Assembly: GCF_009674825.1 (NCBI RefSeq)
Contig: NZ_WKJH01000001.1
Span: 620,001 to 684,000 of the forward strand
DNA from: Maribacter luteus
Lineage (GTDB): Bacteria > Bacteroidota > Bacteroidia > Flavobacteriales > Flavobacteriaceae
Direction: 5' to 3'
DNA: 64,000 nucleotides
Below are positions 43,078 through 52,618 of the stretch, one piece after another. The position numbers and the translations under genes were made by a program. The notes beneath the pieces were generated by a model, which did no database searches, had not been told where the DNA came from, and worked only from the letters and a program-made list of their open reading frames with translations. Each line of letters begins with the position of its first letter. The stretch's first letter is position 1.

Positions 43078-44340
43078 TCAATCCAATTTGGTCGTAAATA
43101 AGGTTGGGTTAATGGTAACCATTAGCCATCCCCAATAATTGGAGTTGTCATCGACATTGTTTTTTAGCAGCTCCATTCCTTCAGATGCGAACAATTGCGA
43201 ATACCCAGCTTTTATATTGATGTCTTTTTTAAAGTTGTAGTTGAATACCAAATCCGCTTCAACGCCCAGTTGTTTTGAATCGCTACCTTGAATATCTGCT
43301 GCAGCGGAGAAATTGTGGATTCTGGCATTTAAGGAGGTATCCTCTCCTAATTTGAAAACAGAACCAAGATATAAATCCATTAAACCAATATTGTTCGCAT
43401 GGTTTCCTACATAGAAATAATCCATTAATCCATTGAACTTGTGATTGGTACCATAAAATGGTGTGAATGCTTTGTTCTCGCCTTCCGAGACACCCCCATT
43501 ATCATTGCCACTCATTAATTCCCCACCTGCTATCAAAGACCATTTGGGATTCATTTTATAATTAGCCTCCAAGGAAATCAAATACGCACTAAGGTCATTT
43601 TCATTTACGTCATTACCAAATTGGTAGTATAAATTCGCCATCCATCCTAAAGTTTGTTGCTTATTGGATTTTAAATGTGTACCTATGGTTTGGCTATAAC
43701 GCGTTTCATTATTATCCGCGTTCAACTCATCAGTAAATTGCAGACCATTGTTCAAAAACAAAAAACTAGCCGATATGGATTCCCATTTTTGATTGAACCA
43801 TGCGAACTGCATACTTTTATAGGTATTGGTCGTAAGTACATTTCCAATGTTGGATTCCGCATCTTGATTAAATGCCGCACCCAAATGTAAACTGGAATTA
43901 CCTTTAGAATACTTAAACAAAGCCACATCATGGCTACGTGCTTGTTGTGCCCATCCAACGCCACCTAAAATTCTTTGGTCGTCATAACTTAAAACTTGTC
44001 TACCCAGTTTCAATGAAAACTCAGGGTTAAACAATAACTCGCCCCAGGCTTGATGAACCGAAAAACCATTGCGGTCGGCTCTGTTCAATTGAGGCACATC
44101 ACCCCATACGCGAATGTCTTGTACACTCAAATAAAAGTCGAGATAATCTTTTTTGAAACTTGTATTTAAACGTGTTCGCTGGGAAATGAATGCCGATGCA
44201 TCTACATTGTCAGGGAAAAGTGATCCAAAACCGTGTCGGTATTCAAATCTTGGCCGTAATTCAGCATCAACTTTTAATTGTGCATAGCCAGAAGTGCTAA
44301 TAAACACTATTAAACATAGCTTAAATAAATTTGTTCTCAT
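43078..44340 (-). CDS. Alginate-export-family outer-membrane porin
   Basis: 420 residues with a signal peptide ending STSGYAQ. The mature start, LKVDAELRPRFEYRHGFG, then alternating amphipathic strands, RLGRQ-like SLKLGRQVLSYDDQRILGG and a C-terminal aromatic-poor strand suggest a beta-barrel of the alginate_exp type. Such barrels sit next to many respiratory or substrate-uptake clusters; the solute is unknown. It is convergent with ccsBA, 27 bases apart, and may let nitrite or small anions in, which is only a guess. Confidence 0.75.
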   Translation of the reverse strand: MRTNLFKLCLIVFISTSGYAQLKVDAELRPRFEYRHGFGSLFPDNVDASAFISQRTRLNTSFKKDYLDFYLSVQDIRVWGDVPQLNRADRNGFSVHQAWGELLFNPEFSLKLGRQVLSYDDQRILGGVGWAQQARSHDVALFKYSKGNSSLHLGAAFNQDAESNIGNVLTTNTYKSMQFAWFNQKWESISASFLFLNNGLQFTDELNADNNETRYSQTIGTHLKSNKQQTLGWMANLYYQFGNDVNENDLSAYLISLEANYKMNPKWSLIAGGELMSGNDNGGVSEGENKAFTPFYGTNHKFNGLMDYFYVGNHANNIGLMDLYLGSVFKLGEDTSLNARIHNFSAAADIQGSDSKQLGVEADLVFNYNFKKDINIKAGYSQLFASEGMELLKNNVDDNSNYWGWLMVTINPTLFTTKLD

Positions 44341-44620
44341 AATTGTATTTGGAGGTTGATTAACTGCAAAGGTAGTACATATTTAGCTCCATTAAAATTC
44401 AATATTTTAAAAAGACCACGATCAATCAAGTTCACCTGATTATTCGATAAAAAAGCAGTGAGTAGCCAATATTCCTAAATTCTATAACACCAAAATTGCT
44501 TCACACTAACAACAATATTGATTTAATGAACCCGATTGTATTTTTAGCGCATACCCTTTAATTTTCCCCGAAGTAAGCTATACCATTCTTCCGATTCGGC
44601 CATAAGCCCGCCTCGAAAAA

Positions 44621-45745
44621 TTATTTTATGAGATTGGCGAAATTATAAGTTGCATTGACCAAATTATCATAACTCTTGGCCATTGCTTCTTGTAAGGTCC
44701 CGACACCCCTAACTATGGAAGCTACATATTCAATGCCGAATGCTTGCTGTTGTGCTATGGATATACTGACCGATCCACATAATGCCGCTACCGGTATCTG
44801 CTTTCGTTTGGCGGATGTAACGACCCCATCAATGGTCTTACCAGAGAGTGTTTGTTCGTCTAACTTTCCTTCTCCCGTAATGATCCAGTAGGCACCTTCG
44901 ATGGCCGTATCAAAACCTGACAGCTCTTTGACCATATCGATCCCCGAGATCAAATCTCCTTTTAGGAAAATAAGGGCACCTCCACCTACTCCACCTGCTG
45001 CACCGGCTCCGTCTATTTTCTGTAAATCCATATTAAATCGCCTATGGATGATTTCAGCAAAATTGGTTAGCCCTTGATCCAATAGTACAATTTCATTGTC
45101 TGATGCTCCTTTTTGTTTTGCGTAGACATAGGCGGCGCCATTTTGACCGTAAAACGGATTGGTAACATCGCAAGCAACTTTTACCATTACCCCATTGAGT
45201 TTGGGGTTTATATTAGAATCATCGATTTTACGTACCGCAGCAAGATTGCCCCCTATAGGTTCCAATTCTTCTTCATCCCCATCCAAAAAACGATATCCCA
45301 AAGCACTTGCCATACCCATACCCCCATCATTGGTGGCACTTCCACCAATACCCAGGATGATTTCCTTTGCACCCTTTTCCAATGCATCGACAATTAATTC
45401 GCCCGTACCCAATGTGGTCGTGTACCAACAATTGCTTTCTTCATCTTTGAGCAACTTGAGTCCGGATGCCTCAGCCATTTCAATATAGGCAATCCCGGTA
45501 CCCTTGGAATACAAATATGACGCTTCAATAGGTCTAAAAAGTGGGTCATTAACCGTTACCGATACCTTATCGCCATTGATGTAATGCCGTGCGACTTCCA
45601 TAGTACCATCACCTCCGTCGGCCAATGGCATTTTGAAGATTTCTGCTTCTTTAAATACCATTCGAAGTCCTTCTTCTACGGCATCGCAGAATTCGAATCC
45701 GGTCAAGGAACCTTTAAATTTGTCTGGAGCGATAATGAATTTCAT
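44621..45745 (-). CDS. Glycerate kinase
   Basis: 374 residues, the standard size for the GarK/GlxK family. Signatures are the opening IIAPDKFKGSLTGFEFCDA, LADGGDGTMEVA, LGIGGSATNDGGMG and ITGEGKLDEQTLSGK. It phosphorylates D-glycerate with ATP, giving 2- or 3-phosphoglycerate for glycolysis. It stands alone on the minus strand; the 280 bases between it and the porin start hold nothing I recognise. Confidence 0.94.
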   Translation of the reverse strand: MKFIIAPDKFKGSLTGFEFCDAVEEGLRMVFKEAEIFKMPLADGGDGTMEVARHYINGDKVSVTVNDPLFRPIEASYLYSKGTGIAYIEMAEASGLKLLKDEESNCWYTTTLGTGELIVDALEKGAKEIILGIGGSATNDGGMGMASALGYRFLDGDEEELEPIGGNLAAVRKIDDSNINPKLNGVMVKVACDVTNPFYGQNGAAYVYAKQKGASDNEIVLLDQGLTNFAEIIHRRFNMDLQKIDGAGAAGGVGGGALIFLKGDLISGIDMVKELSGFDTAIEGAYWIITGEGKLDEQTLSGKTIDGVVTSAKRKQIPVAALCGSVSISIAQQQAFGIEYVASIVRGVGTLQEAMAKSYDNLVNATYNFANLIK

Positions 45746-45944
45746 AAGCTAAAATCAACTTAATAATTCCGGTAGAAAAACACCATTTGCCCCAAAAACC
45801 CAAAAAGGTATCCACGCCATGGTCGGAAACACCCAAAAGGCATCGATATAAAGGGTTATTCCTAATTGGTATTAGGATATTCCACTTACATAATCAGGTA
45901 ATTAGGACCTCTAAAAAATAAACCGTCTTATCCAATCTACGGAA

Positions 45945-46742
45945 TCAGTCTTTCTTGACACTCAGGACCAGAACCGGAATGGGTACCGAAAATTCAGATT
46001 TACTAATGGTATTCTTTTCCCATAACTTAACGAAAAAGCCCCTCTTTCTGCGAAAAACACATAACAAATCGGGTTGTTTAGACTGAAAATGTTCCATTAC
46101 CCCAAGATAGGTAGTAGGGTTTTCAGTGATGGTAAGTTTATAGCAAAGATCCATCAATGCGGTATTGATCCTTAAATCATCATCGGTATATCCAGGTGTT
46201 TTCACAAGAAGTAAATTGACCACAGCATCATGTTTCATCTTTATCTCCATTAGTGGGGCCAAAATACGTTTACGCTTTAGAATCCCCGATTTAAATGCGG
46301 TCAATATATTTTTAAACGGCTTGTATTTAATACCCTCAGGTACGATCAAAGCCGGAATATTGGTTCTTTTAATAATCCTCCCTGCCGTAGTACCCAAATA
46401 AAGATCTTCATGGACATGATTGCTCTTTGGGGACAAAATTATCAAATTAATACCCAGTTGTTTGTCTATTTCCTTGATCCCATCAACTATTTCCCCTTTA
46501 TAGGTAGCTATGTTAATTTCAACATTTTTGGAATCGACCTCTGAGATAATGGTCTTTAAACGCTCTTTTCCACTCTTTGCGAGCTTTTCGGAGATGTTGG
46601 TCAAACTCCCGGCTTTTGCACTTACGTTATACGCATCCATTACATAAACTTTTAATGAAAAGTCAGCAGCAAAATCAACAGCATATTGTAAGGTTTCATT
46701 AACGTTGGGCAAGGTACCAATGGGTACAAGAATGTTCTGCAT
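45945..46742 (-). CDS. Universal stress protein, tandem-domain type
   Basis: 265 residues. The first UspA domain (1-140) begins ILVPIGTLPNVNETLQYAVD and ends with the nucleotide-loop-like GTTAGRIIKRTNIPALIVP. The second half (about 145-265) is a degenerate Usp copy. The ATP-binding GxxG(9x)G(S/T) loop of domain one is only partly matched, so nucleotide binding is uncertain. It is divergent from the GNAT gene. The roughly 200-base gap downstream of it, before glycerate kinase, shows no recognisable signal. Confidence 0.85.
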   Translation of the reverse strand: MQNILVPIGTLPNVNETLQYAVDFAADFSLKVYVMDAYNVSAKAGSLTNISEKLAKSGKERLKTIISEVDSKNVEINIATYKGEIVDGIKEIDKQLGINLIILSPKSNHVHEDLYLGTTAGRIIKRTNIPALIVPEGIKYKPFKNILTAFKSGILKRKRILAPLMEIKMKHDAVVNLLLVKTPGYTDDDLRINTALMDLCYKLTITENPTTYLGVMEHFQSKQPDLLCVFRRKRGFFVKLWEKNTISKSEFSVPIPVLVLSVKKD

Positions 46743-46795
46743 AGCGGCAAATATTGATTAATACTTTAAATTTACGACTAAAATAAAACCTATTC

Positions 46796-47296
46796 GTGAT
46801 TCGATTGGCAAAATTACCGGAAATTCATGACATTTTAAATGTCACTAATTCATGTGCCGCTTTTATGATCGAGCACGGTATTTATCAATGGAACGAACAT
46901 TACCCATCAAAAAATGCTTTTCTAAAGGATATTGAAAGATCTGAATTGTACGTTCTGGATAACGGGGAAGGCATTATCGGTACCATTGTAATTTCAACCC
47001 TGATGGACAAAGAATATATTCCTGTTCAATGGCTTACCCCGAATTATAAAAACCTCTATATACACCGTTTGGCCATAGACCCTTCCCAACAAGGTAAAGG
47101 ATATGCCCAAAAATTAATGTCTTTTGCGGAAGACAAAGCCAAGAAAAACGGACTTGTTTCAGTTCGTTTGGATACTTTTAGCCAGAACAAACGTAACCAA
47201 CGTTTTTATGAGGCCCGCGGATACAATAAGCTATCAGACATATATTTCCCCAAACAAAGTGAGCATCCTTTTCATTGCTATGAATTGATTTTATAA
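46796..47296 (+). CDS. GNAT-family N-acetyltransferase
   Basis: 166 residues with the acetyl-CoA binding motif A as HRLAIDPSQQGKGYAQKLM (near residues 97-115), followed by SVRLDTFSQNKRNQRFYEARGY, the usual C-terminal part. The acceptor is unknown. It starts with GTG; no in-frame ATG allows the early strand. The MATE gene follows 15 bases later, suggesting a shared transcript. Confidence 0.9.
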   Translation: MIRLAKLPEIHDILNVTNSCAAFMIEHGIYQWNEHYPSKNAFLKDIERSELYVLDNGEGIIGTIVISTLMDKEYIPVQWLTPNYKNLYIHRLAIDPSQQGKGYAQKLMSFAEDKAKKNGLVSVRLDTFSQNKRNQRFYEARGYNKLSDIYFPKQSEHPFHCYELIL

Positions 47297-47311
47297 TCCA
47301 GGAACAATACT

Positions 47312-48646
47312 TTGAAAACAGTCGTAAGTTTTAAAACCATAAACAAATTGGCAATTCCGGCAACTATCGCAGGAATCGCCGAGCCCATTCTGTCAATCAC
47401 CGATACCGCCATTGTTGGGAACATTCCTGTAGACGGATTGGAATCACTGGCCGCAGCTGGTATTGTCGGTTCCTTTCTTTCTATGCTCATTTGGATATTA
47501 GGCCAAACCCGTAGTGCCATTTCTGCCATTATTTCCCAATATTTGGGAGCCGGAGAACTCGAAAATGTCAAGACCTTACCCGCACAGGCCATTTTTTTGA
47601 ATATTTCGTTGAGTATCATCGTTCTATTATCTACCATATTCATTATCGAAGAAATATTTGTATTCCTGAATGCTTCCGGAAAAATACTCGAGTATTGTAT
47701 CTCTTATTATTCCATTCGTGTTTGGGGTTTCCCTTTAACCTTGTTCGTTTTTGCGGTAATGGGGATATTCCGAGGATTACAAAACACGTATTATCCCATG
47801 TTGATCGCCATAGTGGGTGCTATACTAAATATTGGTTTGGACTTTTTACTCGTATATGGTATTGAAGGTATAATTTCCCCCATGTATCTTAAAGGTGCCG
47901 CATATGCCAGCTTAATTGCACAAGCGATAATGGCAATCATGGCTTTTTTCCTCTTAATTTCTAAAACCGATATAAGCCTAAAGGTCCAATTTCCCCTTCA
48001 TAAGGAATTGAACCGATTGATTATCATGAGCCTAAACCTCTTTATCCGAGCAATAGCCCTGAATGTTGCCCTTATATTAGCGGTAAGGGAAGCAACGGCA
48101 CTTGGTGACAAATATATAGGTGCGCATACCATTGCCATTAACCTTTGGCTATTTTCTGCCTTTTTTATTGATGGATACGGTGCAGCCGGAAATATTATGG
48201 GAGGCAGGTTGTTAGGGGCCAAGGATTTTAAAGGACTATGGCAACTAGCCAAGAAAATAATGATCTATGGGGGAATTGTAAGCATTCTTTTAATGCTCAT
48301 CGGTTTCCTTTTCTACAAACCTATAGGCCATATTTTCTCAAATGAGACGGCTGTGCTTAAAACATTCTACAGTATCTTTTTTATCGTTATCCTAGGGCTC
48401 CCCATGAATACCGTAGCTTTTGTTTTTGACGGCGTTTTTAAAGGTTTGGGAGAAATGAAATATCTTAGGAACGTACTGTTAACGGCAACATTTCTAGGTT
48501 TTGTGCCAACCCTATTTTTGACCAAATACGCCCATTGGGGCCTACATGGCATTTGGATTGCCCTTACCGTATGGATGGCCATCCGTGGTGGTGCGTTGGT
48601 TTGGAAGTTTAGAAGAAAGTTTCGCCCGTTATTGCAAAACACCTAA
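47312..48646 (+). CDS. MATE-family efflux transporter
   Basis: 444 residues with 12 predicted membrane helices in two related halves. The opening LAIPATIAGIAEPILSITDTAIVG and the later IGAHTIAINLWLFSAFFIDGYG are the paired MATE signatures, and a DinF-like branch is plausible. It exports drugs or metabolites by sodium or proton antiport. The start is a TTG. It follows the GNAT gene by 15 bases and precedes the enoyl-CoA hydratase by 21. Confidence 0.92.
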   Translation: MKTVVSFKTINKLAIPATIAGIAEPILSITDTAIVGNIPVDGLESLAAAGIVGSFLSMLIWILGQTRSAISAIISQYLGAGELENVKTLPAQAIFLNISLSIIVLLSTIFIIEEIFVFLNASGKILEYCISYYSIRVWGFPLTLFVFAVMGIFRGLQNTYYPMLIAIVGAILNIGLDFLLVYGIEGIISPMYLKGAAYASLIAQAIMAIMAFFLLISKTDISLKVQFPLHKELNRLIIMSLNLFIRAIALNVALILAVREATALGDKYIGAHTIAINLWLFSAFFIDGYGAAGNIMGGRLLGAKDFKGLWQLAKKIMIYGGIVSILLMLIGFLFYKPIGHIFSNETAVLKTFYSIFFIVILGLPMNTVAFVFDGVFKGLGEMKYLRNVLLTATFLGFVPTLFLTKYAHWGLHGIWIALTVWMAIRGGALVWKFRRKFRPLLQNT

Positions 48647-48667
48647 TTTTGATTAAAATTATAATAT

Positions 48668-49435
48668 ATGACCACTAACAGGGAAAACGGAAGCTTATAT
48701 ACTACCATTGATAATAAGGTAGCAACAGTTGAGTTTGGCCATCCGGCCGGTAATTCTTTCGTTACCGAATTATTGAACCGTCTTGCCGATGAAATCAACA
48801 AATTATCCGAAAATAAAGACATTTCCGTAATCATACTTCGATCAGAAGGTAAACGTGCCTTTTGTGGCGGCGCATCCTTTGAGGAATTGACGGCCATAGG
48901 TAACATGGAAGAAGGTAAAACTTTCTTTAGCGGTTTTGCCCATGTCATCAACGCCATGCGTACGTGCAATAAGGTAATTGTTGGTCGAGTCCAAGGAAAA
49001 ACCGTTGGTGGCGGAGTTGGTCTAGCAGCGGCATGTGACTATGTTTTTGCCTCTGTAGATGCTTCTATTAGATTGTCAGAATTGACCATTGGTATAGCAC
49101 CATTGGTAATTGCCCCTGCCGTTCAAAGAAAAATAGGGACCGCTGGCTTATCCGAGTTATCATTGGCCCCTACCGAATGGCAAAATGCCTACTGGGCCAA
49201 AGAAAAAGGATTGTTCGCCAAGGTATTCGATTCTATAAAGGAAATGGACAAAGAAATCGATTTTTTTACCCAACAATTATCCAACTACAATCCTGAGGCA
49301 TTGTATAAATGGAAAAAAACACTTTGGGAAAACACCGAGCACTGGGATAAACTTCTTTCCGAAAGGGCTGCAATTTCCGGATCACTGGTATTATCCGAAT
49401 TTACGGTAAATGCACTATCCAAATACAAGAAATAA
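48668..49435 (+). CDS. Enoyl-CoA hydratase/isomerase-family protein
   Basis: 255 residues of crotonase fold. The oxyanion-hole region is FCGGASFEELTAIG (near residue 62), and VQGKTVGGGVGLAAACDYVFA followed by LSELTIGIAP supplies the second half. The two catalytic Glu of true enoyl-CoA hydratases are not both obvious, so it may be an isomerase or methylglutaconyl-CoA hydratase-like member. It is a solitary gene for acyl-CoA metabolism, near the MATE gene and possibly in its transcript. Confidence 0.88.
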   Translation: MTTNRENGSLYTTIDNKVATVEFGHPAGNSFVTELLNRLADEINKLSENKDISVIILRSEGKRAFCGGASFEELTAIGNMEEGKTFFSGFAHVINAMRTCNKVIVGRVQGKTVGGGVGLAAACDYVFASVDASIRLSELTIGIAPLVIAPAVQRKIGTAGLSELSLAPTEWQNAYWAKEKGLFAKVFDSIKEMDKEIDFFTQQLSNYNPEALYKWKKTLWENTEHWDKLLSERAAISGSLVLSEFTVNALSKYKK

Positions 49436-49477
49436 TAAACCTATATCCATTCCGTTCTATTAACAAAAAATATAAAC

Positions 49478-49591
49478 ATGGAACTATTGAATTTCTTAAA
49501 CGGCAACCTTGTTTTTCCTTTATTGGCTTTATTTGTTGTAGTCGCCTATTTTGTTAACCGTATTCGTTCTAGAAGAAAATACAAAAGGTAA
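49478..49591 (+). CDS. 37-residue single-pass membrane protein
   Basis: The ATG is preceded by an A-rich leader. The product has one hydrophobic helix (about residues 11-26, NLVFPLLALFVVVAYFV) and a strongly basic tail (RIRSRRKYKR), a clear topology signal with the tail inside. It sits 24 bases before the DUF3592 gene on the same strand and 42 after the hydratase gene, so it is probably expressed. The function is unknown. Confidence 0.55.
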   Translation: MELLNFLNGNLVFPLLALFVVVAYFVNRIRSRRKYKR

Positions 49592-49615
49592 TCCTTTTTT
49601 ATAATACTACTGGTC

Positions 49616-50044
49616 ATGACCACGAACCCAAATGCCATATGGGTGATTTTCTATTCATTTCTTTTATTGATAGGTGCATCATTATCCTATTTGGCTTATT
49701 CACAATACCTCCAATCCCAGCGATTATTGGCCAAAGGTATAAGAACCACGGCCACAGTAATTGATTTTATCGAGACACAAAGCGAAAATAACACCATGTA
49801 CAAACCGGTTTTCGAGTTTTTGGACCGATCACAGGTTAAACATACTTATATAAGTTCTATAAGCTCTTACCCAGCGCCATATAAAATCGGGGAGAGGATA
49901 AAAATCACCTATGACCCCAAGAATATCGAAAACGTTAAGACCATTTCCTTTTGGGGGCTATACCGGTGGAGTGTTATTTGCTTTATGATCGCAGCCCCTT
50001 TTTTGATTCTCGGTGGTAGTTATTTATTATACAGTAGGGGTTGA
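49616..50044 (+). CDS. DUF3592 membrane protein
   Basis: 142 residues: N-terminal helix (about 9-29), a central beta-rich part with GIRTTATVIDFIE and the DUF3592 signature IGERIKITYDPKN, and a C-terminal helix (about 118-138). This is the usual topology of the family, whose function is unknown. It is preceded by the 37-residue membrane protein gene and probably cotranscribed with it. Confidence 0.85.
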   Translation: MTTNPNAIWVIFYSFLLLIGASLSYLAYSQYLQSQRLLAKGIRTTATVIDFIETQSENNTMYKPVFEFLDRSQVKHTYISSISSYPAPYKIGERIKITYDPKNIENVKTISFWGLYRWSVICFMIAAPFLILGGSYLLYSRG

Positions 50045-50115
50045 GGTAGCAGTATAAAAAGGTTAGGTTTCCTTAATACTTCAGTATATTTGAATTCACC
50101 TATAATTTAATACCC

Positions 50116-51276
50116 ATGCAACCTCACAGCTTATTCTTAAAAATAATTCCTTATATCCTATTTTTAGTTTCATCCAGTTTTATTTTACCAAAAAATAATG
50201 TAAAAAACACTTTGGGCAATGCCGATTCCAAACCACTTAAAGTTGCGATAATAGGATTGACCCATGATCACGTGCATTGGGTTCTAGGTAGGGAAAATAT
50301 CGGGGATATTGAGATAGTGGGTATTGTTGAACCCAACGAAACGTTAGTTGCACGTTATCACAAACAGTATGGTTTTTCAATGGATTTAGTATATAAATCC
50401 ATGACAACGATGATGCAGGAAGTGAAACCAGAAGCCGTAATGGCGTTTAACGATATTCATGGGCATTTAGAAGTGGTCGAATTTTTTGCTCCAAAGGGAA
50501 TACATATTATGGTCGAAAAACCTCTGGCCGTAAATGTTGCCCATGCCAAGAAAATGATGACATTGGCAAAAAAACACAAAATACATTTAATGACCAATTA
50601 CGAGACTTCCTGGTATGCCAGTAATGCCAAGGCTTTTGATATTATTGAAGAAGGCAATACCATAGGGGACATCTCAAAAATAGTCTTTAATACCGGCCAC
50701 CCGGGACCCAAAGAAATCGGCTGTAGTAAAGAATTCCTAGAATGGTTGACCGACCCCGTATTGAACGGTGGTGGTGCCTTGCCCGATTTCGGGTGCTATG
50801 GCGCAAACATTGCCACCTACATAATAAAAGGGGAAACGCCCAAAACGGTAACCTGCGTAACCCAACAAACCAAACCTGACATATACCCCAATGTAGAAGA
50901 TGATGCAATCATTGTTTTGACCTACCCCAAGACCCAAGTAGTGATACAGGCTTCATGGAACTGGACATATGGAAGAAAGGATATGACCGTCTATGGAAAA
51001 AATGGTTACGTATTTTGCCAAAATAATGAAGATATGCAATTTATGACCAATGTGAAAGACGGCCCAAAATCATTGAAAGCATTACCCCTCCTAAAAGGAA
51101 TGCACGATCCGTTTGCTTATTTTTCAAAATTGGTACGGGAAGATTTTCCACTCAAAAGATATGATCTGGCGTCCATGGAAAACAATTTGATCGTGGTGCA
51201 AATTTTAGAAGCTGCCAAACACGCAGCAGAAACTGGGGAAACCGTCGTTTGGGATGAATATTTCAAGCTAGAATAA
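50116..51276 (+). CDS. Exported Gfo/Idh/MocA-family oxidoreductase
   Basis: 386 residues. A hydrophobic N-terminus (LFLKIIPYILFLVSSSFIL) looks like a signal peptide or anchor. The Rossmann domain follows (KVAIIGLTHDHVHWVLG, near residue 37), then AVMAFNDIHGH, the dehydrogenase signature MVEKPLAVNVAHAKKM, and a C-terminal beta-sheet domain. The family oxidises sugars or related diols with NAD(P). Export before cofactor binding is known for some Bacteroidota members. The substrate is unknown. Confidence 0.86.
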   Translation: MQPHSLFLKIIPYILFLVSSSFILPKNNVKNTLGNADSKPLKVAIIGLTHDHVHWVLGRENIGDIEIVGIVEPNETLVARYHKQYGFSMDLVYKSMTTMMQEVKPEAVMAFNDIHGHLEVVEFFAPKGIHIMVEKPLAVNVAHAKKMMTLAKKHKIHLMTNYETSWYASNAKAFDIIEEGNTIGDISKIVFNTGHPGPKEIGCSKEFLEWLTDPVLNGGGALPDFGCYGANIATYIIKGETPKTVTCVTQQTKPDIYPNVEDDAIIVLTYPKTQVVIQASWNWTYGRKDMTVYGKNGYVFCQNNEDMQFMTNVKDGPKSLKALPLLKGMHDPFAYFSKLVREDFPLKRYDLASMENNLIVVQILEAAKHAAETGETVVWDEYFKLE

Positions 51277-51370
51277 TTTAAAAACTTATTTCTTGATTGT
51301 GCCGAATCAATTCTCTTATGAAGGAAAAATATGTTTGATATTGATTAACTTCGCGCCGTAATTCATAGCA

Positions 51371-51820
51371 ATGAGCAATATTAGAATAACCAAGCAATTC
51401 ACTTTTGAATCAGGCCATGCTTTATATGGGTATGATGGTAAATGCAGAAATGTACACGGCCATAGTTATAAACTCTCCGTAACGGTAATCGGCACCCCGA
51501 TTACTGATACTTCCCATGTTAAATTGGGAATGGTCATTGATTTTGGCGATTTAAAGAAAATCGTAAAAGAAGAAATCGTGGATCCTTTTGACCACGCCAC
51601 CATTTTCAATAAAAACACACCACATCTGGAATTGGCCAAGGAATTAATGCGTCGAGATCATAATGTAATCTTAGCGGATTACCAACCAACAAGTGAGAAT
51701 ATGGTCATCGATTTTGCTGAAAAAATTAAGGCCAGGCTTCCTGAAACCATAAAACTACACTCTTTAAAACTTCAGGAAACCGAAACTTCTTATGCAGAGT
51801 GGTACGCTTCTGACAATTAG
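51371..51820 (+). CDS. queD: 6-carboxytetrahydropterin synthase-like (QueD) protein
   Basis: 149 residues, with PTPS-family zinc His at 16, 29 and 31 (ESGHALYG, CRNVHGHSYKL) and catalytic Cys25. A later PFDHATIFN and the terminal LQETETSYAEWY match as well. It acts on 7,8-dihydroneopterin triphosphate in queuosine (or pterin) synthesis. The CxxxHGH spacing fits QueD better than eukaryotic PTPS. It precedes lpxH by 35 bases. Confidence 0.92.
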   Translation: MSNIRITKQFTFESGHALYGYDGKCRNVHGHSYKLSVTVIGTPITDTSHVKLGMVIDFGDLKKIVKEEIVDPFDHATIFNKNTPHLELAKELMRRDHNVILADYQPTSENMVIDFAEKIKARLPETIKLHSLKLQETETSYAEWYASDN

Positions 51821-51855
51821 ACGGCCAAAGGGATTTTCCTATATTTACGACATCA

Positions 51856-52617
51856 ATGAAATCTATCAACATCCCCAAAGGCAAAAAGGTCTACTTCGCA
51901 AGTGACAACCATCTAGGAGCACCTACCATGGAAAAAAGTTTGTTACGCGAAAAGAAATTCGTGGCTTGGCTAGATGTTGTCAAGAAAGATGCAGCGGCCA
52001 TATTTCTAGTGGGTGATCTTTTTGATTTCTGGTTTGAATATAAAACCGTTGTCCCCAAGGGATTTACCCGAACATTGGGCAAATTGGCCGAAATAACGGA
52101 TTCGGGCATTCCCGTATTCTATTTTGTAGGGAACCACGACCTTTGGATGAATGGTTACTTTGAGGAAGAATTGAATATTCCGGTTTATCACAAACCCCAA
52201 CAATTCATGTTTAATGGATCCAAAGTGTTCATTGGCCATGGTGATGGTCTAGGACCTGATGACCTTGGGTTTAAACGTATGAAAAAGGTATTTACCAATC
52301 CTGTGGCGAAATGGTTTTTTAAATGGTTGCATCCTGATTTGGGCGTACGCTTGGGTCAATACCTTTCGGTAAGGAACAAATTGATTTCAGGTGATGAGGA
52401 CGTTAAATTCCTTGGGGAAGACAAAGAATGGTTGGTCCAATATTGCAAACGAAAATTAGAGCAAGAGCATTACGATTATTTTGTTTTCGGACATCGCCAC
52501 CTACCTCTGGAAATAAATCTGAACGAAAAATCGAAATATATAAACCTTGGGGATTGGTTATCTTTTTTCACTTATGGTGTTTTTGACGGTGAACGGTTTT
52601 CTCTGGAAAAATACTAG
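51856..52617 (+). CDS. lpxH: UDP-2,3-diacylglucosamine diphosphatase (LpxH-type)
   Basis: 253 residues of calcineurin-like phosphoesterase fold. Metal motifs are visible in order: FASDNHLGA, VGDLFDFWFEY, VGNHDLWMNG, IGHGDGLGPDD and FGHRHLP. The W-FEY segment and overall length match LpxH, which cuts UDP-diacylglucosamine to lipid X in lipid A synthesis at the inner membrane. The first His is N-shifted (SDNH rather than SDLH), as in Bacteroidota. Confidence 0.9.
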   Translation: MKSINIPKGKKVYFASDNHLGAPTMEKSLLREKKFVAWLDVVKKDAAAIFLVGDLFDFWFEYKTVVPKGFTRTLGKLAEITDSGIPVFYFVGNHDLWMNGYFEEELNIPVYHKPQQFMFNGSKVFIGHGDGLGPDDLGFKRMKKVFTNPVAKWFFKWLHPDLGVRLGQYLSVRNKLISGDEDVKFLGEDKEWLVQYCKRKLEQEHYDYFVFGHRHLPLEINLNEKSKYINLGDWLSFFTYGVFDGERFSLEKY

Positions 52618-52618
52618 C

